Shown in pieces: positions 1 to 4,761 of a stretch of 8,115 bases of DNA; within the stretch, counting starts at the first letter, position 1; every line of letters begins with the position of its first letter. The stretch is from CAJJDF01 sp965657945 (GTDB taxonomy: Bacteria > Bacteroidota > Bacteroidia > Flavobacteriales_D > CAJJDF01): the NCBI GenBank assembly GCA_965657945.1, contig CBFHPW010000044.1, positions 1 through 8,115 on the forward strand. The letters are read 5' to 3'. The notes beneath the pieces are model-generated. The model did not search any database, was not told the DNA's origin, and saw only the letters and a program-made list of their open reading frames with translations. The position numbers and the translations under genes were made by a program.

Positions 1-369
1 TGGCTTTGGTTTTTTATTGCTTCCATATAATGAAACAATTGGCAAACCAGTTTTTTTATCTTTGGAAGATTGAACGTGCTCTCCAGCTGAAGCTGTTCCC
101 CGAAAACCATGTTCTGGAGAAAATACCTTTTTAACGATTATCCCATGCTCCAATAGAGCATCTACCAAATGAGAGGCAGCCAAAACAGAAGTTTGATTTG
201 CCACTACTCCTACTCTTTTTCCTTTGAGGTTTGGCAGATATTTTTCAGTTTGCTCCGCTCCAGTTACAATGTCAGTTTTGAATTGGGTGGTAAACTTGGT
301 TTCTTGAGAAAAGCCAAAAAAAAGAAGAAAGAATAAAAAAGAAAAAATCAGGGAGGTGCGAATACTCAT
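1..369 (-). CDS. namZ: NamZ-type exo-beta-N-acetylmuramidase (DUF1343), N-terminal part
   Basis: This gene reads leftwards and is cut by the window edge, leaving the first 123 residues without a stop. Residues 1-21 form a phenylalanine/leucine-rich signal peptide ending GFSQE; there is no lipobox cysteine, so export to the periplasm by signal peptidase I is likely. Recognisable family blocks follow: KGKRVGVVANQTSV (about 49-62), SHLVDALLEHGI (66-77), KVFSPEHGFRGTASAGEHV (81-99) and KKTGLPIVSLYG (105-116). The SPEHGFRG block, with Glu86, is the hallmark of the DUF1343 family, whose characterised members remove terminal MurNAc from peptidoglycan fragments during cell-wall recycling. The ATG at 367-369 gives a complete signal peptide directly at the N-terminus, which supports this start. 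It diverges from the Lol-like permease across 44 bp. The family is clear by eye; the exact activity is inferred. Confidence 0.88.
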   Translation of the reverse strand, partial: MSIRTSLIFSFLFFLLFFGFSQETKFTTQFKTDIVTGAEQTEKYLPNLKGKRVGVVANQTSVLAASHLVDALLEHGIIVKKVFSPEHGFRGTASAGEHVQSSKDKKTGLPIVSLYGSNKKPKP

Positions 370-413
370 AATTTGTGTAATTTTAACGAACAATAATTTT
401 AATACTTCAAACC

Positions 414-2063
414 TTGGTAAGCAAATTTATTTCAAATAAACTTAGAAAAGAACTGAGCACAGGAAATAAATTTTCCAAACCAATTATTAAAGTAGCTATT
501 ATTAGTATCACAATAAGCATGCTCGTTATGCTTATCTCGATTTCGGTTGTTCGAGGATTTCAGCGAGAAATCAAGAATAAAGTAGTTAATTTTTCTTCTC
601 ACCTTCAGGTTACCGCTGGAGGAACAAATTTTAGCCTTGAAACTTCGCCAATTCGATTGTCAAAGGCTTACATAAATGAAGTTGAACACATAAATGGAGT
701 AAAACACATTCAAACCTTTGCTACGAAAGCCGGAATTTTACAATCCAATGCCGATACAGTTGTTTACGACAACGAAACGAAAGTAAATCGTGACATTGAA
801 GGCATTATTTTCAAAGGTATAAATACCGATTTCGATTGGAAATTTATTGAGGCTAAGCTAATAGATGGAAAGACTTTTAAGGCTAATTCTGATTTTGCCA
901 ATGACAGTATTTTAATCTCTAATTATCTAAAAAAGAGACTAAAACTATCTGTAAATGATAGAATTAGAGGTTACTTCTTTAATGGAAAAAAACCAATTAT
1001 TAAATCATTTGTCATTTCTGGAGTCTATGAAACCGGACTAGAAGAATTTGACAATCAATTTGTTTTTGTTGACATTCAACACATCCAAAAATTGAATAGT
1101 TGGGGGATTTCAACTTCGTTGTTCTTGGAATTAAAACCGAATGAGAATCAAGTGAAGATTACCACCAACGCCATTGGTGGAAACGAATATTTCATGTACC
1201 AATTTCAGAGTAATCCACTGACTTACAAAAAAACAATTTCATTTTGTGCCAATAAAGACACAACCATTCGCGTGATAACGAACGATTATTCAATGAATAC
1301 GGTAACGTTAAAACCAGAACCTGTATCCATTGCAGACACAGCTTGGCTTGAGCTGAAAGTAAAATCTACAGACGGAAAATGTGTCACTTCATTAGGTGAA
1401 TTTGACTACGAATCTATCAATGATTCAACCAGAATTTACCGAGGATCTAATGGAACAATTACAACCATATTGAGAACAACGGGTGGTAGTCATTCTGATT
1501 TTATCGGAGGTTACGAAGTTTACATTCAAGATTTTGATCAGCTAAGTGAACTAGAAAAAGAACTAAGTTTTGTGACAGATCCTTTCCAAAAAATGTCTAA
1601 AGTTACAGAGATGCAGAGTGAAATTTTTGGTTGGCTCAATGTATTGGATACCAATGCTGTGATTATTATTGTATTAATGATAATGGTGGCCGTTATTAAT
1701 ATTGCCGCTTTATTGTTGGTAATAATTGTTGAAAAAATAAGTTTTATCGGAATCATGAAATCTTTTGGCTCGAGCGATATTGTTGTACAGCGAGTTTTTA
1801 TCAAGTTAGGTGGGTTCATTCTTGCTCGAGGGATTGTTTTGGGGAATGTAATGGCGTTTTTACTAATTTGGTTCCAATCAGTTTTTGGTTTTTTAAAATT
1901 ACCACAAGATAAATATTACCTATCTGAAGTACCACTGGGGTTTGAATGGGGTGAATTTATTATGATCAATCTTATTACAATAACTTTATCTTTTATTGTG
2001 CTATTCTTAACTTCTTTATTTAGTGCGAATATAAAGCCAGTAAAAGCGATTAAATTCAATTAA
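414..2063 (+). CDS. LolC/LolE-family ABC transporter permease with large periplasmic insertion
   Basis: Inner-membrane permease of the LolC/LolE (FtsX/MacB-type) family, which works with a LolD-like ATPase to extract lipoproteins towards the outer membrane; no ATPase gene lies in this window. Visible order: short cytoplasmic N-terminus, membrane span about 24-46 ending in the family pattern SVVRGFQREI, a long periplasmic domain, then three spans near 414-438, 462-490 and 513-538. The loop after the second span reads EKISFIGIMKSFGSS (440-454), the cytoplasmic coupling region, and the C-terminus ends in KPVKAIKFN, typical of the family. Length is 549 residues against about 400 for usual LolC/E proteins. 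The excess lies at about 231-364, between DIQHIQKLNSW and GGYEVYIQDFDQL, which would normally be almost adjacent. The start is TTG: the frame is open only from 387, has no ATG there, and the next internal Met would lose the first span. Confidence 0.85.
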   Translation: MVSKFISNKLRKELSTGNKFSKPIIKVAIISITISMLVMLISISVVRGFQREIKNKVVNFSSHLQVTAGGTNFSLETSPIRLSKAYINEVEHINGVKHIQTFATKAGILQSNADTVVYDNETKVNRDIEGIIFKGINTDFDWKFIEAKLIDGKTFKANSDFANDSILISNYLKKRLKLSVNDRIRGYFFNGKKPIIKSFVISGVYETGLEEFDNQFVFVDIQHIQKLNSWGISTSLFLELKPNENQVKITTNAIGGNEYFMYQFQSNPLTYKKTISFCANKDTTIRVITNDYSMNTVTLKPEPVSIADTAWLELKVKSTDGKCVTSLGEFDYESINDSTRIYRGSNGTITTILRTTGGSHSDFIGGYEVYIQDFDQLSELEKELSFVTDPFQKMSKVTEMQSEIFGWLNVLDTNAVIIIVLMIMVAVINIAALLLVIIVEKISFIGIMKSFGSSDIVVQRVFIKLGGFILARGIVLGNVMAFLLIWFQSVFGFLKLPQDKYYLSEVPLGFEWGEFIMINLITITLSFIVLFLTSLFSANIKPVKAIKFN

Positions 2064-2117
2064 CTAGAAGGAAATCAACCCCTTTAACACTTCCCCTATT
2101 TTTTAAATCAACTAATT

Positions 2118-3143
2118 ATGAAGGCAGTATTTTTAACTCAATACGGAAAAGAAAAACAAAATTTAGAACTGAGAGAAACCAATATGCCTATTCTTGAAGA
2201 AGGAGAAGTATTAATAAAATGCGAAGGTTTTGGGCTGAACTATGCAGATGTTATGGCTCGTCAAGGCTTATACAAAGGAGCGCCACCAGTTCCCTGTGTT
2301 TTAGGCTATGATGTGGTAGGTACTGTGACACAAGTAGACGACAAAGAAAACCAATACTTGATAGGAAAACGAGTAGTTGGATTAACTAGATTTGGTGGCT
2401 ATGCAGAATATGCAAAAACGAAGGTGAGCGCTATAGCCGAAATTCCTGAGGATTGGAGTATATCAGAAGCTACTGCGATTGCTACGCAATATTGTACAGC
2501 TTACTATTCGAGTCAATATGTCACAAACTTACATCCGGGTGACAAAGTTTTGATTCATGCTGCTGCCGGAGGAGTTGGAACAGCTCTTACCCAAATTGCA
2601 AAAGCAATTGGATGTGAAGTTTATGGATTAACGAGTTCTGAAGAAAAATTTGATTATTTAACCGAAAACGGAGTAAACTTTCCAATAAATCTATCTGAAT
2701 CAAGTTATCATGAGCAATTTATGCAGCTATCTGGTGGTAAAAAAGCTGATGTCATATTTAATTCAATTGGTGGTGAATCAATCAAAGAAGATTTTAGAAT
2801 CTTAGCTGTGAGCGGAAGACTAGTGAATTATGGTGCTGCAAGCATCTCTGGAAAAAAACCCAATCTATTTACTTTACTTGGCTTATTGAGAAAAACTCCA
2901 AAAATAAAGCCCTTAAAAATGCTTGGAAAATCATCTGGATTAATCGGTGTAAATATGCTTTCGGTGGGTGACGTAAAGCCTGAGGTGATTAGTTATTGCA
3001 TGAAAGAAGTGATAAAACTAATCAAAGAGAATCCATCTATTAAACCTATATCAGGAGGTGAATTTTCTGTGGAAAAAATCACTGAAGCTCACGATTTATT
3101 AGCCAGCAGAAAGTCTACTGGAAAAATTGGGATAAAATGGTGA
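2118..3143 (+). CDS. Zinc-free NADPH:quinone oxidoreductase, MDR superfamily (VAT1/QOR-like)
   Basis: Cytoplasmic medium-chain dehydrogenase/reductase predicted to reduce quinones or activated alkenes with NADPH. The GroES-like domain covers about residues 1-120, with MKAVFLTQYG at the start, GFGLNYADVMARQGLY (37-52) and VLGYDVVGTV (61-70). The Rossmann domain contains HAAAGGVGTALTQIAKAIG (147-165), the AAxGGVG nucleotide-binding signature of quinone oxidoreductases. The C-terminus, GGEFSVEKITEAHDLLASRKSTGKI, is the usual closing block. GYD stands where zinc alcohol dehydrogenases have GHE, and no structural-zinc cysteine cluster is present, so a zinc-free enzyme is expected. The 341-residue length is normal. 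It starts 54 bp after the permease on the same strand, so read-through is possible. A near-match to the -7 box (TATTTTTT, 2097-2104) may give it its own promoter. The substrate cannot be read from sequence. Confidence 0.88.
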   Translation: MKAVFLTQYGKEKQNLELRETNMPILEEGEVLIKCEGFGLNYADVMARQGLYKGAPPVPCVLGYDVVGTVTQVDDKENQYLIGKRVVGLTRFGGYAEYAKTKVSAIAEIPEDWSISEATAIATQYCTAYYSSQYVTNLHPGDKVLIHAAAGGVGTALTQIAKAIGCEVYGLTSSEEKFDYLTENGVNFPINLSESSYHEQFMQLSGGKKADVIFNSIGGESIKEDFRILAVSGRLVNYGAASISGKKPNLFTLLGLLRKTPKIKPLKMLGKSSGLIGVNMLSVGDVKPEVISYCMKEVIKLIKENPSIKPISGGEFSVEKITEAHDLLASRKSTGKIGIKW

Positions 3144-3244
3144 TTGATAATTTTTTACCAAACTAATTTAAAAAGTAAACAAGTAGATTATGAGTTAATG
3201 GAAATTAAAATGAGAGCAAATGAATAACTATTTCGTGTCCAGAA

Positions 3245-3790
3245 CTACTTACTACACTTATAAACAAAAGCTGGAGGAATATTTATAAACGAAAAAGCCA
3301 ATTTCACAGAATTGAATTTCTCTTTTAACAATTTATGTGCATTCAATGAATACTGAAATTGAATGTATTGTCCGTTATCGCTCAAATACTCAACAGCACC
3401 GTTCAAAATATTCTCTTTTAGCTCTTTTGGAAAAACAGTAAGTGGCAATGAAGAAATAATATAGTCAGCCTTATCCTGATTCTCTAACGCCAGGTATTCC
3501 CCTATTTTTTCTGCACTTTCGTTTACGATGATAGCTCTCTCATCCTTTATTTCTTCCTTTAGTTTATAATAGAAACTAGGGTTTGTCTCAAAGATAATCA
3601 TGCAAGCATCAGGTTTCATTCTTTTCAGAATCTCCTTAGTAAAAACACCTGTTCCTGGTCCAAACTCTACCATGCATTTAACTTTCGAAAAATCGATTTC
3701 TCCGTACATTTTATTCCCCAAAAATTTACTGCTCGGTGCGACTGCACCTACTTCTGTTTTGTTTTTGAAAAATTCGGATATAAAAGACAT
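3245..3790 (-). CDS. Class I SAM-dependent methyltransferase, phospholipid N-methyltransferase-like
   Basis: Small methyltransferase of 181 residues. It opens MSFISEFFKNKTEVGAVAPS, and this 'FFKN...VGAVAPSSKFL' beginning is typical of PmtA-like phospholipid N-methyltransferases, which are also distantly related to KsgA-type adenine dimethylases. The SAM-binding motif I is VEFGPGTGVFT (41-51); Glu68 in IIFETN probably binds the ribose at the end of strand 2; and SSLPL (113-117) occupies the motif IV position where lipid and rRNA N-methyltransferases carry an [S/N]xP[L/F/Y] element. There is no signal peptide, so it should be cytoplasmic or attached to the inner face of the membrane. It converges on the oxidoreductase across 101 bp, in which I see no clear terminator, and diverges from the small membrane protein gene. 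Phosphatidylethanolamine methylation is the likeliest role, but other small substrates cannot be excluded. Confidence 0.78.
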   Translation of the reverse strand: MSFISEFFKNKTEVGAVAPSSKFLGNKMYGEIDFSKVKCMVEFGPGTGVFTKEILKRMKPDACMIIFETNPSFYYKLKEEIKDERAIIVNESAEKIGEYLALENQDKADYIISSLPLTVFPKELKENILNGAVEYLSDNGQYIQFQYSLNAHKLLKEKFNSVKLAFSFINIPPAFVYKCSK

Positions 3791-3847
3791 AAAGGATTAT
3801 TCTTTGAGTGTATGACCAAAATCATAGAAATTGGAACATTTATGAAA

Positions 3848-3855
3848 TAAATTTG
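3848..3855 (+). promoter_or_regulatory. Putative Bacteroidota -7 promoter box (TAAATTTG) before the small membrane protein gene
   Basis: The octamer is an exact match to TAnnTTTG, the -7 consensus of the major Bacteroidota sigma factor. It lies 66 bp before the ATG at 3922. A TTG at 3831-3833 is a possible -33 element, but the 14-bp spacing is shorter than usual. Such octamers arise easily by chance in AT-rich DNA, so the position between divergent genes is the main support. Confidence 0.4.
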
Positions 3856-3921
3856 AACCAAAATTACACAAGTTGTCGTCATTTCATAACAATAAGCCAA
3901 AAAATAATAGAGACTTTAAAA

Positions 3922-4038
3922 ATGAAAAAGAAACATTTTAAAAAATTGGGATGGGCAGCAATCATTTTTTTCATTGTGAAAGGAACAATTACCTCTGCCA
4001 TCATTCTCTACGGTTTATATTGGGGCCTGAAATCATAA
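3922..4038 (+). CDS. 38-residue single-span membrane microprotein, unknown function
   Basis: I do not recognise a named family. The ATG at 3922 opens a 38-residue frame ending in TAA. The N-terminus, MKKKHFKKLGW, carries six Lys/His residues before a hydrophobic span of about residues 11-35 (AAIIFFIVKGT, then ITSAIILYGLYWG), and it ends GLKS. The pattern fits a small inner-membrane protein with a basic, cytoplasmic N-terminus. The frame is open further upstream to 3808, but that extension is Asn/His-rich, lacks protein-like character and spans the putative promoter, so I chose the internal ATG. The stop lies 105 bp before ssrA, which has its own promoter-like box, so the two are probably separate transcripts. 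Short AT-rich frames can look like membrane spans by chance, so this remains a probable rather than a certain gene. Confidence 0.55.
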   Translation: MKKKHFKKLGWAAIIFFIVKGTITSAIILYGLYWGLKS

Positions 4039-4123
4039 TGTTCATTGTTTAAACCTTAATTACATCTCAAACAAATTCTGAGATATTACAGAACATCCTT
4101 TCCTCTATTCGATTAAAAAGGTG

Positions 4124-4131
4124 TAGATTTG
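4124..4131 (+). promoter_or_regulatory. Putative ssrA promoter -7 box (TAGATTTG)
   Basis: Exact match to the Bacteroidota -7 consensus TAnnTTTG, ending 12 bp before the first base of the mature tmRNA at 4144. This is suitable for transcription starting just upstream of, or at, the mature 5' end. No convincing -33 TTG element is visible at the usual distance. The location in front of a confidently identified RNA gene makes this the best supported promoter box in the window. Confidence 0.6.
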
Positions 4132-4143
4132 TTGTAGTTCTAT

Positions 4144-4543
4144 GGGGTCGACTGGATTTGACAGCGAGATGAATCAGTCCAGTAAGCATGTGGAGTATTG
4201 AATGTTAGCTCCTTAAATCAAAATATTCATTCCATTTAATTGGAGAAAACAACTACGCGTTAGCTGCGTAACCAGAACCAGGTTCTGTTACCTTAATCGC
4301 TCCATAATATTGGACCGACTAACTACCCAGTAATGAATCCCTGTTTAACTGTTCATTGCAGTTGGGTATCAAGTTTGTTAAACTAGTGCAGCTAGAGTCT
4401 TGATGGTTGTGCGAAACTAAAAAGAATAAGTTTGTAGTGGATTGCTTATGGTCAGCTACTTATCGAAAATTAATTGTAAGATAAACATGTAGAAAGCTCG
4501 ATTATTCCTTGTTTGGACGAGGGTTCGAAACCCTCCGACTCCA
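4144..4543 (+). ncRNA. ssrA: Transfer-messenger RNA (tmRNA), one-piece
   Basis: tmRNA rescues stalled ribosomes by acting first as an alanyl-tRNA and then as a short message that adds a degradation tag; it works with SmpB. The 5' end is the conserved GGGGTCGACTGGATTTGACA. Its first seven bases pair with CGACTCC at 4536-4542 (one G-U pair) to form the acceptor stem, followed by discriminator A4543. The T arm is GAGGG/CCCTC (4519-4523 with 4531-4535) around the loop TTCGAAA. The DNA continues CTA instead of CCA, so the CCA tail must be added after transcription. The tag reading frame begins about 98 bases in, as expected, and directly overlaps a stem-loop (about 4268-4291), probably H5. The total of 400 nucleotides is normal for the phylum. 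Ends are set from acceptor-stem pairing and could shift by a base or so. Confidence 0.96.
4242..4271 (+). other. tmRNA proteolysis-tag reading frame (GENNYALAA, stop)
   Basis: Codons GGA GAA AAC AAC TAC GCG TTA GCT GCG then TAA inside ssrA encode GENNYALAA. The charged alanine of tmRNA comes first, so the added tag would read A-GENNYALAA. The ALAA ending is the usual recognition element for ClpXP-type proteases, and the GENNYALAA form is familiar from Bacteroidota. This confirms both the identity of the RNA and the likely phylum. Confidence 0.93.
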
Positions 4544-4549
4544 CTATTT

Positions 4550-4585
4550 AAAAGCCATTTTGTACTTCTACAAAATGGCTTTTTT
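4550..4585 (+). terminator. Rho-independent terminator of ssrA, probably bidirectional
   Basis: Perfect 15-bp inverted repeat: AAAAGCCATTTTGTA at 4550-4564, loop CTTC, and its exact complement at 4569-4583, running into a T tract. It begins 6 bp after the tmRNA 3' end. Read from the minus strand, the same hairpin starts 5 bp after the stop of the 53-residue protein gene and is followed by TTTTAAAT, a shorter T run, so it can plausibly end the leftward transcript as well. Confidence 0.9.
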
Positions 4586-4588
4586 GTT

Positions 4589-4750
4589 TTATTTCTTACC
4601 GAATAATAACTTTAAAAGCCACCCTCCTATTTTTCTCTCAATACCGAGTTTAGTTGTTGGAACACCTGTTTTTCTGGCGATTTTATTTTTTAGCCCAGAT
4701 ATACCAAGTAACCTTTTCCACGAAAATGAAATGCCAAATTTTTTACCCAT
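4589..4750 (-). CDS. 53-residue basic conserved-type small protein, unknown function
   Basis: A complete small frame from ATG at 4748-4750 to TAA at 4589-4591. The protein starts MGKKFGISFSWKRLLGISGL, continues KNKIARKTGVPTTKLGIERK and ends IGGWLLKLLFGKK. It is strongly basic (about 14 Lys/Arg and one acidic residue), has no signal peptide, and closes with a short amphipathic or hydrophobic WLLKLLF stretch. The pattern 'FSWKR.LGIS..K.KIARKTG.PTTK.G..RKIG' resembles, from memory, a family of small hypothetical proteins in Bacteroidota and other bacteria with no known role; this recall needs a database check. The start lies 11 bp after the receptor's stop on the same strand, and a hairpin terminator follows the stop by 5 bp, so it looks like the last gene of the receptor transcript. 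Binding to nucleic acid or membrane is possible from charge alone but is not shown. Confidence 0.75.
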   Translation of the reverse strand: MGKKFGISFSWKRLLGISGLKNKIARKTGVPTTKLGIERKIGGWLLKLLFGKK

Positions 4751-4761
4751 GATTCAAGTTT

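Noticed and set aside
1538..1819. 93-residue minus-strand open frame
   Set aside because: It lies fully inside the permease gene and its low-complexity Ile/Thr-rich product mirrors the antisense of membrane spans.
3144..3244. Gap between the converging oxidoreductase and methyltransferase genes, searched for a terminator or small gene
   Set aside because: I found no strong inverted repeat with a T run and no plausible frame.
3600..3815. 71-residue plus-strand open frame
   Set aside because: It is antisense to the methyltransferase, whose motif I and start are convincing.
3808..3921. Upstream extension of the small membrane protein to an ATG at 3808
   Set aside because: The extension is Asn/His-rich, lacks protein-like features and spans the likely promoter; the internal ATG at 3922 gives a typical basic N-terminus.
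4064..4084. Short stem ATCTCA/TGAGAT between the small membrane gene and ssrA
   Set aside because: Six base pairs with a nine-base loop and no T run; expected by chance in AT-rich DNA and not a convincing terminator or operator.
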